Source: Piezodorus guildinii (taxonomy: Eukaryota > Arthropoda > Insecta > Hemiptera > Pentatomidae). Taken from it: 64,000 nt of DNA. Below are positions 1-11,830 of this stretch, one piece after another. The notes below the pieces were generated by a model that did no database searches, had not been told where the DNA came from, and saw nothing but the letters and a program-made list of their open reading frames with translations. Every line of letters starts with the position of its first letter. Within the stretch, counting starts at the first letter, position 1. The stretch is from contig CM041292.1 of NCBI GenBank assembly GCA_023052935.1, positions 29,151,454-29,215,453 on the forward strand, read 5' to 3'. Made by a program: the position numbers and the translations under genes.

Positions 1-508
1 ATTTCCCAGCTTACTAGAAAATTAAATTGATTTTTTCAACAGATATGTATGAAGATTTTTATGTATATCTGGTAGATATGAGAATTAGTTGTAAAACGTA
101 CTTCATACCACTGTGTAATTCGGGTGTCCCTATCTTATAAATTTTTTAACTGTTTAAATTTTATTTTTTTATTATACCTTAGTAGAGTTATATAATTTAA
201 TGATAAAACTGTTAGATAGATTATTTTTTATTGTTGACAATATTTTGTACTTACAGATAAATTTGTTCCTTTGCACCTGTTGATGGCATTTTAGCCAAAA
301 CATCGTGCATTAATTTTTAATAAAAAAGTAGTGATGATATTGATCTGCCTCCAACTTTACTCATAGAATTTGACCTTCACCTTAATGAATCTACACCTTG
401 TTAAATTTTGTTCACAAAAATGTTTGTATGTTGTTATTTTTTTAATTTGCCATAAAAGAATATATTTTATTATTTTATAATAATATAACTTTTAAAATAT
501 AAAATTAG
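1..508. other. AT-rich sequence, nothing recognised
   Basis: Unique-looking AT-rich DNA with no open frame of note and no repeat I could match elsewhere in the window. Confidence 0.5.
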
Positions 509-1208
509 AGACTTTGAGGTATGGTGTCAGAACTGGAGAGTGAAAATCAATACCAATAAATCCCACCAATTAACCTCTACCCTTCGTCGTAAACCTATGA
601 CATCCTGCCCAACACTATCCTCCAAGAACACCGCTCTTGTCCCGGTTGAACGGATCCGATATCTAGGACTGCACCTTGACAAATGTCTTACATGGAATCC
701 GCATACAAAACTGAAAAGACAAGAAACTGCTCGAAAATTTCGGCTACTCCAACACTTACTAGACAGACGCTCTATCCTTTTACTTAACTACAAAAGCCTC
801 ATTTACATGACCATTATAAGGCCTATCTGGACCTACGTAGTTAAGCTTTGGGGCTCTAATAAACCATCAAACTCATTCCGTATATAATCCTTACAATCCA
901 AAATCCTTCATGCTCCTTACTTTGTCATAAATAAAAAAATCCACAATGACCTTAATGTGCCATATGTTGCTGATTTGGCCCGTACCAGGTATCACACCTT
1001 CCATGAAAAACTAAACTCCCACTCGTCTGAAAAAAACGTCTGAAAAGAAGATGGCCTCGAGACCTTCTTGTTTAGACTCACTATTAAAGAGTTCTGCCAA
1101 TGGGCAGTTTATCTTCATGATTATTTCATGTGTTTTATCATTTCAGCATATTTACTTGTTGTATTTTATACAGTTGTAAATTACAATAAAAATATATTTT
1201 TAAAAAAA
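509..1208 (+). mobile_element. Family A Jockey-like LINE, 3' fragment
   Basis: Five-prime truncated non-LTR retrotransposon copy on the plus strand. The frame at 540-887 reads the post-palm part of a reverse transcriptase (IKINTNKSHQ, then IRYLGLHLDKCLTWNPHTK), colinear with the longer copies at 1294 and 53390. The catalytic YADD segment is missing. Small internal deletions at about 890-905 and 1020 break the frame before the conserved C-terminus. The copy ends in a 3' UTR with AATAAAAATA and an A-rich tail near 1186-1208. No convincing target-site duplication is visible, so this is an older copy than its neighbour at 1294. Confidence 0.85.
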
Positions 1209-1293
1209 TGTAACTTTATAAGGCTCTTACGCTAGCCACTATACCACTGGTGATATCTTGAAAATCGTTTAATTTAACTATTAATGTTATCAG

Positions 1294-2223
1294 TCTGGCA
1301 CCCGGGACTGCTGTACAAACTCCGTAAATTCCTCCATCCAACATACATCCTCATCCTCCGGTCCTACCTCTCTGATAAAACCTTTAAAATCAACCACAAT
1401 AGTTCCTATTCATCCACTTTTACTCAGTCTGCTGGTGTTCCTCAAGGCAGTATCCTAGTACCCATTCTCTACACAGTCTATACAGCTGATATCCCAACCC
1501 ATCCTAACACATTCCTTTCTACCTATGCCGATGACACTTGCGTGCTATCAGTTAATAACGATCCTAGTATTGCCTCTCAAAACCTCCAATCCCACATCAG
1601 TGACCTTGAGGTATGGTGTCAGAATTGGAGAATTAAAATCAACTCCAATAAATCCCACCAGATTACCTTTATCCTTCGTCGTAAACCTATGACATCCTGC
1701 CCTACAGTGTCCTTTAATGATATTCCGCTTGTCCCTGTCGAACAGATCCGTTATTTAGGCCTCCTGCTTGACAAACGTCTTACATGGAATCCGCATACAA
1801 GACTGAAAAGACAAAGAGACTGCTCGCCGATTTCGGTTACTTCAACATTTACTTGACAGACGCTCTAACCTTTCTCTTTACTACAAAGGACTAATTTACA
1901 TGACAATCATAAGGCCTATCTGGACTTACGGAGTTGAGCTTTGGGGCTCTACTAAACCATCAAACTCTTCCCGTATCCAATCCTTACAATCCAAAATCCT
2001 TCGCAAAATCCTTAACGCTCCTTACTTTGTCACCAACAAAATCATCCACAAAGACCTTAATGTTCCATATGTTGCTGATTTGGCCTGTACCAGGTATTAC
2101 TCCTTCCATGAAAAACTCAACTCTCACTCTAATCCACTAGTTTCAATCCTTGCTTCCACTTCAATTCCTGACAATCCGCCGAGGCTTCTGAAAAGAAGAT
2201 GGCCTCGAGACCTTCTTGTGTAG
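1294..2223 (+). pseudogene. Reverse transcriptase C-terminal half (family A), frameshifted
   Basis: Truncated ORF2 of a Jockey-like element. The first frame opens with WHPGLLYKL, then GVPQGSIL (RT motif B) and TYADDTCVLS (catalytic motif C), then IRYLGLLLDKRLTWNPHT. It runs out at about 1813, where one extra base in the A-rich stretch after LKRQ shifts the frame. The following frame (1900-2223) continues with TIIRPIWTYGVELWGS and ends KRRWPRDLLV, the family's C-terminus. Compared with the copy at 53536-55772 it lacks the endonuclease and the N-terminal fingers and palm. It cannot make active enzyme. Confidence 0.88.
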
Positions 2224-2340
2224 ATTCACTACTAGAGTGCTGCCAATGGGCAGTTTCTTTTCATGTGTATTATCATTGTAGCCTATTTACTTGATGTATG
2301 AACATACAGTTGTAAATTTCAATAAATGAAAAAAAAAAAA
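1294..2340 (+). mobile_element. Family A Jockey-like LINE, 5'-truncated, with TSD
   Basis: A 1,047-bp 5'-truncated LINE insertion. The 10-bp direct repeat ATGTTATCAG lies at 1284-1293 before the body and at 2341-2350 directly after the A-tail (2329-2340). That is the signature of target-primed reverse transcription. The body carries half of a reverse transcriptase and the family's 3' UTR. The exact TSD suggests a fairly recent insertion, 76 bp downstream of an older family A fragment. Confidence 0.92.
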
Positions 2341-2350
2341 ATGTTATCAG

Positions 2351-2984
2351 AATCCTTATGGCATTTGTTTATATAGTAAACTTTGGTTTCGGTAAACGAT
2401 TTATCATTAACTTATCATTCTCGTCTTAATACAATGATAAATGCAAGCTGGAAATCAGTAAAGTCGGTTAGATTCCGCCACTTATCTACTTCAAGAAGAA
2501 AGTAATACAAGCAGATAAGAGCTACAGATAACATGTTACTGCTAAGTAACCTTACCACTTTCGAAGAAGTTTCCTCATGTACCGCTTTCTCATTCAACTT
2601 AACCGGAACCATCCAATCGACCTGAGCAGTAAGGCACTTAAGTTCTCAACCTCTAATGCTTATTATACATTAGTAAATTGCAGCTCATCAGTTTTTAAAG
2701 TAACATTGTCCAATTTGGGGAGCGGCGTAAACACCCTCTCCAAATTCTCCTAAACAGCACTAAGATATTCTCTTTTCTTTAAAAAAATAAATAAAGCATT
2801 TATTAGAAACCAAAATATATTATGGTAAAATAGAAATACTAATATAAACAGCAATAAAGATAATAGTAGTTATTGTTTTTTATCTTGACATATGTATAAT
2901 GGTTAAAGGATTTTTTCAGCTATTCCACCTTTTTTCGTTTCTATTGCAATTTCATATTTTGAAGGCGAAAAAATAATCTCTTTA
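2351..2984. other. Non-repetitive stretch with GATA-like words
   Basis: No gene or repeat recognised. The 2410-2770 part is less AT-rich than its surroundings and holds the GATA cluster listed separately. The rest is A/T-rich. Confidence 0.4.
2482..2531. promoter_or_regulatory. Cluster of three GATA-factor-like words
   Basis: Three WGATAR-type words occur within 50 bp: TTATCT at 2482-2487 (reverse), AGATAA at 2513-2518 and AGATAA at 2526-2531. They lie inside a GC-richer non-repetitive patch directly right of the family A insertion. Such clusters are typical of GATA-bound enhancers in animals. The words are short and common in AT-rich DNA, so function is only inferred. Confidence 0.25.
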
Positions 2985-3140
2985 TCATTTATTTATTGAT
3001 ATTCACAAATTTATAAAAAAAAAAAAACATGTAATAACTCTTGTTAAGAAGCTCCCTAGCGGTAGTACTTCATTGTTTATTTTTTTAGCAGGTCTCAAGA
3101 CCACCATCTTTTCAGGCTCCTCAGAGGGTCTTCCTTCAAA
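2985..3140 (-). mobile_element. Family A LINE, 3' terminal fragment
   Basis: Reverse-strand remnant of the family A 3' end. Reading the minus strand, it has the conserved stretch encoding the end of ORF2 (near 3098-3125), the GGTCTTGAGACC block, then the UTR and a tail ending in CAATAAA near 2990. Only about 150 bp remain. Confidence 0.7.
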
Positions 3141-4014
3141 ACGAATAAAAAAAAATTTAAAAAAAGCAAGCAGGAATTATTGAGATATTATTTTCTATGA
3201 ACCCTCCATTTTTACGTCATAAAGAGTATAGTATGATTTTAAATTAAATAATATTTCTCAATAAAATTAAATATTAAAATGCGTTTTAAAGAGATTTTGT
3301 GCTTCCAAGATGAAATCGGATGAAACATTTCGAAAAAACTAAACTTAAAATATAAACATATCAAAATATCAGTTTCGAAAAAGTTATACTAATGGGTTTT
3401 TGGAAATCCAAAAAAAGTTGAGAAAATAAGCAGTTAATTCACATTTCATATCCAGAAAGCTGTGATCAATATCTACCTAATGCATTCAGAGAAAAGAGGC
3501 GTATTCCCTGGAGTTGCGTCTTCTGAAAAATGCCTACATGAGAAAACACTTGAGCGGTAGGGTGTTAGCTAAGATGAGGCTTTTAGTATGATATGGCTCA
3601 GGGAAAGAGGAATTTTAAACTTCTAAGAAGAGAAAAATGAACTTTCAAACTGTCTTCGAATAACTATATCTCATAGAAAGTTAAAGTTTTGGCGTTAATG
3701 TGACAGGGGCTATATTTAAGGAACAACAGGATAAGTCGCTACTCTCTTCTTAAAACCTCTTACTTACTTTAGGGTAGTTGCTTATGCATCATTCATTAGG
3801 AACTCAGTATATATTTAAAAAAAAATAAATATCGATTTTTATTGTAGTATATTATGTCAAATATACACATCATCATATGTTACATGGTATATAGGCATTT
3901 ACTTTTTAGTTACCTAGTAAATATTTAGTGAATTTATTGATTTAAATTATATTAACTGAAATTTACAACTGCATTATATAATGCAACTATAAAAATGCTA
4001 ATTTATATTTCAAC
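3141..4014. other. AT-rich sequence, nothing recognised
   Basis: No coding frame, RNA gene or repeat shared with the rest of the window was identified. Confidence 0.4.
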
Positions 4015-4985
4015 AATTTTTTATTGAGTAGAATTACAATTGGCCGCGATTCGGACATCAATAGTAGTAGTGAAAGAAAAAATTAATACTACATTCATAC
4101 AATAAGTAAATATGCTAATAGACAAACCATATGAAGCAGAGTTGTAGATTAGCTACTTATTTGCAGTACTCAGTGGATGATAATGAATCGAAAAAGGAGG
4201 ATTAGAGTGAAAATGGAGTTTCTCGTGGAAGGGATGGGACCGGTTTTGGACTAAGACAGCAACATATGGAACATTAAGGTCATTATGGACGAGTTAATTT
4301 GTGAGCATGAAGAGGCCATTAAAACTTTTATGAAGAATTTTGTCAGATGTCTAGACCAAAACGTCCAGATTAGTTGTATGATAGGCACGCACACACAGTA
4401 ACGTATGGGATAGTAACATTGGTGTAGTAAGTGTTGAAGTAGCTGAAAATGTCATACAGTTTCTCGTTGTTAAAATCTTTTATGAAGTTCAGTTATATGG
4501 TAGGTAAATCAGATAACACGTTTGTTGATAGGGTGTCCTGTGTATCGGATCTGTTCATTAGGTACAAGCGGAGTGTTATTAAAAGATAGTGTAGGGAAGG
4601 AAGTAAGGTAAAAGATAGATTTGTTTGAATTGATTTTAATCCTCCGATTCTGGCACCTTACTTCAAGGTCTCTGATGTGAGATTGAAGGGTATGGGTGAC
4701 AGTAACTGGATCATCATCTACTGATTTTGACACTATTGATCAATGTCTGAGATGTATGAATGAAATGTTTGAGGTGCAGTGTTAAGTGATGACACACAAT
4801 TGATATTAGCATTGGTAGAAAGAAAGGTGATATGATGAGTTGGTATACCAGCTGTATGGGCTGTGTAAGTAATGGCTACGAAATTGAGATTACGAACACC
4901 AGCAAAGTGAGCGAACACGGATAAATATAAACTATTGAATAATGAATATGAACCATTAACAATTGACAATTGAAGGATCTGTCTG
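4015..4985 (-). mobile_element. Family A LINE, decayed copy
   Basis: Old, heavily mutated family A copy on the minus strand. The tail lies at the left (TTTTTTATTGAG, about 4018-4029). Two short frames keep recognisable pieces: 4733-4969 includes AGIPTHHITFLSTNAN, corresponding to the region around the YADD box but with the box lost, and 4509-4733 includes IKINSNKS and EQIRYTGHPINKR, corresponding to the thumb region. Many indels and stop codons separate the pieces. Confidence 0.75.
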
Positions 4986-5214
4986 AACTTATTTGTGAAT
5001 GAGTTTTTGTAATTTAATTTTATTCAGCTTGAATGATAAAATAGATTAATTTAATTTTATATAAATCAGAATCATACAAAGTTAAACCACTATTATTTTA
5101 TTCTTTATACAGTATTTTTTCTAAAGAAATCACATATATAAATATATTAATACTTATTTACTTATTATACAGTTTTTAAAAATAACATTTAAAAACTACC
5201 TCTTAATTAATTAA

Positions 5215-5440
5215 TTGTTTGTTTGGGCTCTAAGGCATAGTTCTTCTCTTAATTTCTCGTTATCATCCGTCTGAAATAAAGGTGGCCCCAAGACCTGCTA
5301 ATAAATAAACATTAAATTTTATCGCTGGTTATCTATTTCACATGACTTTATTAAGTCCATTATCATATTTTTCACATTTACTTGTTTTATTTATGTTATG
5401 TACATATATAAAAATATCAATGGAAATAATTAAAATAAAA
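5215..5440 (+). mobile_element. Family A LINE, 3' fragment with internal deletion
   Basis: Plus-strand remnant. A short match to the WGS block (TTTGGGCTCTAA, 5220) is joined after a deletion to the ORF2 end (CGTCTGAAATAAAGG, 5266) and the 3' UTR, ending in an A-rich tail near 5430-5440. Confidence 0.6.
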
Positions 5441-6299
5441 ATGGAATAGGGCTATGATGCCTTCAACAAATACAATTTCATAGAATTATATCGGAAATGA
5501 CCTGAAACCTCTTAACTATAGTAAAGCAAAGAAATTAATAGGAAAAATGTTGGGAAAATTTTGCGGGGACCGTATTGAAGCTATAAATTGCATAAACGAG
5601 GTGCGGTAATCTCAGCGGCCTTTGGTTCGTTAGGCTCACCAGATGCCCAATCAAAGGAAAATTCAGCGTCCAATTATCCTTAATTCGACACAGGATTTTC
5701 CCTGTCCTTAAAGAATTCTTCATCCTGTGAATAATTCCAGTTAATTCTTTTCCTCTTAACTCGTTCATAAAAAATTCTTTTTTTTTCCTGCCCAAAATTC
5801 ATAATACAATGAATCGTTAGATAAATGACATCTACGTTTATTAAAGAGCAAATTTAAATATGTAGAATCAGGATCAAGCAATTTACTCCTTTTTAAGAAT
5901 TTATTTTTCGTTTATAGATAGAAATAATCGGTTTCAGTTTGGCTGTTTTGTTTTTTTCTTATAATAATGAAATAAAAACAAATGAAGGTCTTAGATAGGC
6001 ATTATACTTCTTTTCATAATAGAACCATTAAAATTAATTCCATTAAAATAAATAATACCACTTTAATTATTTTGATTCAAATAATTATACAGCTACAAAA
6101 TGTTATATTAGATAACACAATTTTACTTTTTTATTTTATTTTTTTACAAACCAAAACAAATACAGAAGAAATTTAATTCTAATAAAACTGTTTGAAATTA
6201 TTTCTATAATAAATCTGTTATAAAAAAACAAATAAATAAACAAAAGACTGATATTCTTTAAAACTGTGGTAATTTACAAGAAAACAAAAAATAAAAAAA
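5441..6299. other. AT-rich sequence, nothing recognised
   Basis: No feature supported. A short GC-richer patch at 5570-5770 carries no motif or frame that I recognise. Confidence 0.4.
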
Positions 6300-6745
6300 A
6301 GTTTTTAAAGAAACAGCTCATGAAGTGAAGCCAGTAAATAGCCATGTATTCAATCCTGAAAGACATCTAATAATCGTAAGGTGGCTTGCTCTCAATTCGT
6401 GAAACAGACAATAAAAGAAACTGGCCACAACAAAGTGCCCCAGCAGAGGCATTAAAAAACTTTACCAAGGGACTTAAGGGACTTTACACTAGCCAAGTCC
6501 TTGCCAAGTGCCAACCGTGAGAAAATAAAGAGAAAACCTCTTCCCGGACCATTGGTTGCCCCTTTCAGTACAGAGTTATTAGATCTCGTGAAACAGGTAA
6601 AGTTTTGTACCTCACAAACGTTCCGAGTCGCAGTTAGTGTTCCCAGCTGATGATGTATTAGTTTCCTATAAAAAATATGTGGAGCGGAATGAATAGCGTT
6701 ATTTAATATTATTTTTTTATAGGCCTCTTGCATTTCCACATTAGT
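6300..6745. other. GC-richer unique island
   Basis: About 450 bp of clearly less AT-rich, non-repetitive sequence inside very AT-rich flanks. It contains repeated NK-type words (CAAGTCC, CAAGTGCC near 6493-6513). No open frame shows protein-like composition. It may be a conserved non-coding element or part of an exon. Confidence 0.3.
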
Positions 6746-7069
6746 TTACTGATTCAATGTTGATCATCACTTTTCTTCCTTGTTAATTTACTTTTTTTTC
6801 TAATTAATTAAAGTATATTGATAGATAGGTAATTTGTTGGCTATTATATAGATATTTTAGCCATGGCGTTTTGGACCATTTGGCGTTAGAAGTTGTTCGT
6901 ATTGAATGACAATGATAGATAGATATGAATTCATATAGCTTACTGGAACATCTTAATATAAATTCTTACAAAAATTATGTTGATTTCTTGTTACCTTAAA
7001 TATATATAGTTTTAAACAAAAATAAATATATCTTATTAATTGTATCCACATAATCAATATCTAGAATGT

Positions 7070-7280
7070 TTTCTAAAGATGATTGTTAACCATTTTGAAC
7101 AATGTAATTCACCAAGTAATATTTTGTGTATAGGACATTGCAATAACAGGTTTTCTAAGTTTTGAGAGTTATATTCTTTACATCTACATTTTCCCCATGT
7201 TTTTATAATCCAAGTGGTATATCTATAATACACTTTTCAAGTATCTGAAATTCTTAATTGGCGAACAAGTTTTAGTTCAT
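7070..7280 (-). pseudogene. LINE ORF2 C-terminal cysteine-motif fragment
   Basis: On the minus strand one frame reads LVRQLRISDT, a stop, then IKTWGKCRCKEYNSQ and ENLLLQCPIHKILL. The spacing C-x-C ... C-x-x-H resembles the cysteine/histidine motif at the C-terminus of many R1/I/Jockey-group ORF2 proteins (pattern CRCGE ... H-x-x-x-x-C). The stretch is short, has a stop, and matches none of families A-E by eye, so it is a relic of a further LINE lineage. Confidence 0.45.
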
Positions 7281-7459
7281 TTATTAATTTAAGGAACTAA
7301 ACTAATAAAATAAGACTGTATTTGGTTTACAGTTTACTCCATTTAAAAAATCAAAATATTTATTGGATGTGTTGATAGCCTAATTACCAATCCGACGCAA
7401 AATAAAGACTTCAATCATTTAAGAAATGATGAACACCATACATAAAAAAAAAAAAACCT

Positions 7460-7595
7460 GACGAGAAGACGTGGTGCTGGGTACTGTCCTTCCTCATGCC
7501 TGACATGTCATTATTTTGTTAATTATTCTATCCTATTTGCTGATTGTCACATACTGCTGACAGGTGCAAATCAATAAATAAAGTGAAAAAAAAAA
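7460..7595 (+). mobile_element. Family C LINE 3' UTR fragment
   Basis: Matches the 3' end at 30930-31075: GTGCTGGGTACTGTCCTTCC, then CTCATGCCTGACATGT, then CTGACAGGTG before the A-rich tail at about 7577-7595. Only the UTR remains. Confidence 0.65.
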
Positions 7596-8800
7596 TATGT
7601 ATTTGCAATAAAATGATTCATATTATAATTACCATAGCTATAGCATAAATATATATCTACCCGTATTTTATACTTTTCATATGAATACACCATTCATGAA
7701 AAAATATGAGACTGAAAACAAATAAGCCACTAGTAAAGAGAAAATCATCAAATTTATCAATAATATTTAAAAATAAACAATCATGGTTAAAATAAGTACT
7801 AGGTAGCATTGTTATAATTATATTTTAAGATATTTTTAAATTCCATAATTATAAAATATAATATAAAATCAAGTTAAAAATAATAAAATAATTAATTATT
7901 TCATCATGATTAATATCATTTTAGTGATATACCTGAAGATGAGGCGAGCATTGTTACTGATCATGGTATAATTTAACTATTATTAATAGTTCGAGTATAA
8001 TTCGACAAAGAAGATAAGTTAAATATATTTAATTTTAATTTAAATGGTCATTATTTTAATTTATTTTAATTATTTGTTTCAAATATTGCACTGGTTATTT
8101 TTTGCTGTTGAACAATGTACAAAATAAACTTTACAAATTGGAAATTTTCTTTTGGTAATGACACATAATTGTTAATTTTATTTCTGCATTATTTTATATT
8201 TTAGTTTTCATAATTAAATTTTCGTAATTATTAAAATTATAAGTTAGATGTTGATTTATTATTATTCGGTTATTGCATTCATTTTTCTTTTTGTTTTATT
8301 TACACTAGGACACTACTATTCTCATTTTATTTCCTTTAACACTGTTATTAGGAATATATCTTGAGAATGTATAAATATTAATAAATATACGCTAGATTTG
8401 TTTCGAACATTTGAAACTTTCTTTTCCCTGCTACCACAAATTATTTTTATACTTAAACTTAAAAATGAGAAAAAAAAATGCAATCCTTATCTATACAGAT
8501 ACTTTTTTTTTTTTTTTTGCATTACTTATTCGTGCAATAAAAAAGTAACCCAAAGTGTCATCAATAATACATATAATATTAGTCTAAAAAAGTACGAATC
8601 ATTATTTTTAACTGAAAAGATATTGAAAACAGTGTAAGCTTTAGCACTCTTATATTAATATCGGAAAATCTTAAAACATTATATGAAATTTAATAAGTTG
8701 GTCAAATTAAGAAGTTTTATATATTTAATCCGAATAAAATTCGGTCAGGATTATAGAGCTAGCAATTTTTAAATTAAAAAAAAAAAATATTAAAAGGCAT
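7596..8800. other. AT-rich sequence, nothing recognised
   Basis: Very AT-rich with homopolymer runs. The 79-codon frame at 8398-8637 has low-complexity composition and no recognisable domain, so I do not call it a gene. Confidence 0.4.
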
Positions 8801-8805
8801 TAGTC

Positions 8806-8895
8806 CGGGTGGCGGTCGGTGAATGAAACAATTGAGTAGTTTCAACAGTTTTTTTTTTTTTGCCAATGTTTCGACCCCATCATAAGGGCGTGTTT
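8806..8895 (-). repeat. Family H (Penelope-type end) fragment, degenerate hammerhead-like
   Basis: Shares GGGTGG(C/T)GGT, a T-rich spacer and CCAA(C/T)GTTTCGACCC with 57615-57710. On the minus strand it reads GATGGGGTCGAAACATTGG, the right half of the hammerhead-like core found at 57671-57706, but the CTGATGA box is degraded. Probably a decayed end of a Penelope-like element. Confidence 0.4.
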
Positions 8896-9134
8896 AGGCG
8901 CATGGAAACTGATATCCACTATGTAAAAAAGAATAAAAAACAAATTTTTAATTATATCCATACCGATATGGTAAGGCTGGAATTCGCTCAAATTGTATTT
9001 CGAAACCTAAGTTCAATCAGTGATGTACGTAATATTATTTTTTTTTAAAATGTGTAAACACAGAGATCATAAAAATAGTAGAAACTTTATAGGTTTCTTA
9101 TATAAATATTGGACCGTATAAGGCAAAACGAAAG

Positions 9135-9142
9135 AAAAAAAA
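9135..9142 (-). terminator. Pol III terminator of tRNA-Leu
   Basis: Run of eight A on the plus strand, i.e. T8 on the tRNA strand, starting 5 nt beyond the 3' end of the tRNA at 9148-9229. Confidence 0.75.
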
Positions 9143-9147
9143 GCCTT

Positions 9148-9229
9148 GTCAGAAGTGGGATTCGAACCCACGCCCACAGAGTGGACTGCGACCTGAACGC
9201 AGCGCCTTAGACCGCTCGGCCATCCTGAC
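9148..9229 (-). tRNA. tRNA-Leu (CAG)
   Basis: 82-nt type II tRNA on the minus strand. The acceptor pairs GTCAGGA with TTCTGAC (one G-T pair). The A box is TGGCCGAGCGG, the anticodon loop TTCAGGT gives anticodon CAG, a long variable arm follows, and the B box is GGTTCGAATCC. A T8 terminator follows at once. All arms pair, so this looks functional and decodes CUG. A sister copy lies 1.6 kb to the right on the same strand. Confidence 0.96.
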
Positions 9230-9235
9230 TGCGGA

Positions 9236-10770
9236 AATGAATGCTAGTAGCATTTTTGATCAGAACTCAAACAAAACAATTGAATTTATGTAAATATAAT
9301 ATTATATAATTAAATAGTATTGCGTTTAATCATAAACACATTAGCACTTTAATAGTGATTGATTATAATAATATTTAAAAATGATTTACCCAAATCATTG
9401 TTTAAGCTAAAATATTTATTAAACTTATTTATGGAAATAGATTCCAAATATGATAATTGTACGTTTTACCAAAAGTAATAAAGTATTGTAAGTAATAAAG
9501 ATATTAATGAATTGTTGTCAGACCTTTAAGTGAAATAATTAGCTCATGAAATAATTTTAATTATTGTCTGAACTGTGATTATAAAGCAACTTCTTAAGGG
9601 ATATATAATCTAAGAAGTATAATAGGATTTTTATGATTTGTTTACCAATATCATTATTTTGCCAGCAAGATGACTTACAGTAATCAAAGATTTATTAATT
9701 TATTTTAAAACCTCATTACTTGTATAAACAGTATTTTATCATTTTGTTTTTTCTTTAGGTAAAACGTTTTCCAATTTGGTTTATTTTTCACAAACAAAAA
9801 TAATACTTATAATGATTTGTAAATAAACAATCCGAAAACTTAAAGTTTTTTTTTAATACTACATAAAATATTTGATATTAAAATTTCAAATAAAATACAC
9901 CCATACTTCCCTATCTGCTTATATTCCTCATTTTTAGTTCCCAAGTTTTTCTAAAATACTTTACAATCGACTTGATCCGACGAAAGAACTGGCGTAATCA
10001 CATAATTACAATATGAAGAATTGGCAATTTCGACAATTTACAAAGAAAAAAAAAAGGTATAGATTGTAAATGAGCTAAGAAAAGATTATTTCCAAATAGT
10101 AATTCTGAAAACCAAGATTTTTACAATTATTTATAATAATATCCCGTTAAATTGCCGCAAGATATGAAAAAAAAATTCTACCATGAAGTACATAGACGTT
10201 CCGTCATCATAACGATGCCAATATTATTTTGATAAATAAAAATATTGAATATTGGTAAAATATTACTGTCAAAAGAATTGATTAAGTAAATATATAATGC
10301 CATATATCATTGGAATAACATAAAATAAAAATATATTTCATGAAATTCACTATTTTTCTTTGCAATGCTATCTCCTTCCTCATGAAAAACTTATTTGAAT
10401 TTTTTAAAAAATCGATTTTGGCTTTGGAGGCGGACTTAACTTGCATTTATCTGCTACAGTTAAAAATACAAAAATGCACAGCTTGAGAAGTTAAAGTAAC
10501 TAGCCTTGTCTCGAATCTACCATTCCAAGCAAATATAAATTTTGATAATTTAAAAAAAAAAATATATAATAATCAATAATTCAAGATAATTTAATTTCCT
10601 AAAAGTTTTTATGAAAAGTCTTAGTTTTATTTATTTTAATATTTAAATAAATAAGATATGTATCTACAATTTATAGTTATATAAATAAAACAAAATTACT
10701 CTTATCAGGTATGTTTTATAACGATGCATTTTTTATTCATTTTAAAGAAATAAAACTTAGTAAAATATTA
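9236..10770. other. AT-rich spacer between two tRNA genes
   Basis: No gene or repeat recognised. The two tRNA genes do not share flanks, so the duplication visible here is limited to the tRNA units. Confidence 0.45.
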
Positions 10771-10772
10771 CT

Positions 10773-10854
10773 GTCAGAAGTGGGATTCGAACCCACGCCC
10801 ACAGAGTAGACTGCAACCTGAACGCAGCGCCTTAGACCGCTCGGCCATCCTGAC
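10773..10854 (-). tRNA. tRNA-Leu (CAG), second copy
   Basis: Second 82-nt tRNA-Leu on the minus strand, differing from 9148-9229 at two positions: one in the anticodon stem, where a C-G pair becomes G-T, and one in the variable arm. A and B boxes are intact. The downstream terminator is weaker, since only a TTTT lies about 10 nt beyond the end. Probably functional, possibly less well expressed. Confidence 0.93.
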
Positions 10855-10855
10855 T

Positions 10856-11615
10856 TGATGAATATAGTAGATAAGGGAAGATATAATTGAAATAATTTAA
10901 ATAACAATATTTAATTAATTTATTATTTTCCTTATCAACTATGCTCTCTACTATCACTTAAAATAATTATGGGTTTTAATTAACATTTTTGACTTTGGGT
11001 TTACTATAAACCTTACGTTTATTTCTCAGCGACAGTTGAAAAAGGCAAACATATTTAATTTGTGTAATCAAGAACTGTTCGGACTTTATCAAAACTCCAT
11101 GGCATCTCAGCAACATTGCACTTAACGCCTTCATATACCAACTGTTTTCGATTTTGGATTCTCTGCAAATAATTTCACGACTTTCAAATACAATCATATA
11201 AGTTATGTCCTGGAAATGTGCCCAATAATGTCCGTATTTTAGTATTTTACGTTTTATTTTTTCCATATTTAGGCATGAAAGTGGTTCCTACCTGGGGTCC
11301 GCGAGATGTCATTGGGGAAACATTTTAAATTACATTAAACATAAAATATTGGTGGTCTTGGCTATTCATAAATATTACTTGCTCTACACGGATAAATTTA
11401 AAATTCTAAGCGATATAATTGCTTGTCTTTTTTGCCACTATTTACAATCACAACTTTAAAGCTGATCATTTTTAAACATTTCGAAAATAATCAGCTTAAA
11501 GAACAGAAGATGTATGATGTATTCCGGAAGATTGTGAACAATATTCGATTTCTTTATGAGTGTTTGAATAAATAACCTCATGTATATGTTTTATATTTTA
11601 GGTTATTTTTATTTA
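10856..11615. other. No recognised feature
   Basis: AT-rich. The minus-strand frame at 10976-11266 (96 codons) is the longest here but shows no motif and has no recognisable homologue. I leave it uncalled. Confidence 0.4.
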
Positions 11616-11619
11616 TTTA

Positions 11620-11830
11620 TGCTACTGTGGCTATCAGACGATATTAAAGAGGAAGCCCTAAATTTACCCTACCCGATTTAATTTAGGCGGGTACCTTTAA
11701 CGAGTACCTGAATTAGCACAGAGATCATCTTTTTTTCGTTTCCTCTGAAGGACGGCATTACGAAAGATTTCTCACCCCTTTAAAAAAATCTAGGACCTTC
11801 TGCATTATCACATAAAATTTTACTCGTCGA
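11620..11830 (+). repeat. Dispersed repeat G, copy 1
   Basis: About 200 bp resembling 53125-53315. Shared blocks in the same order are TACC-CTA-CC followed by a TTAA-rich part, TTTAACGAG, CCTTC/CTCTGAAGGACGG, and a T-rich block ending in a CTAGGA word. Identity is moderate and no ends or promoter boxes are clear. It could be an old SINE. Confidence 0.4.

Noticed and set aside
8398..8637. 79-codon plus-strand frame, Lys/Phe/Tyr-rich
   Set aside because: Composition reflects A/T runs; no motif or homologue recognised.
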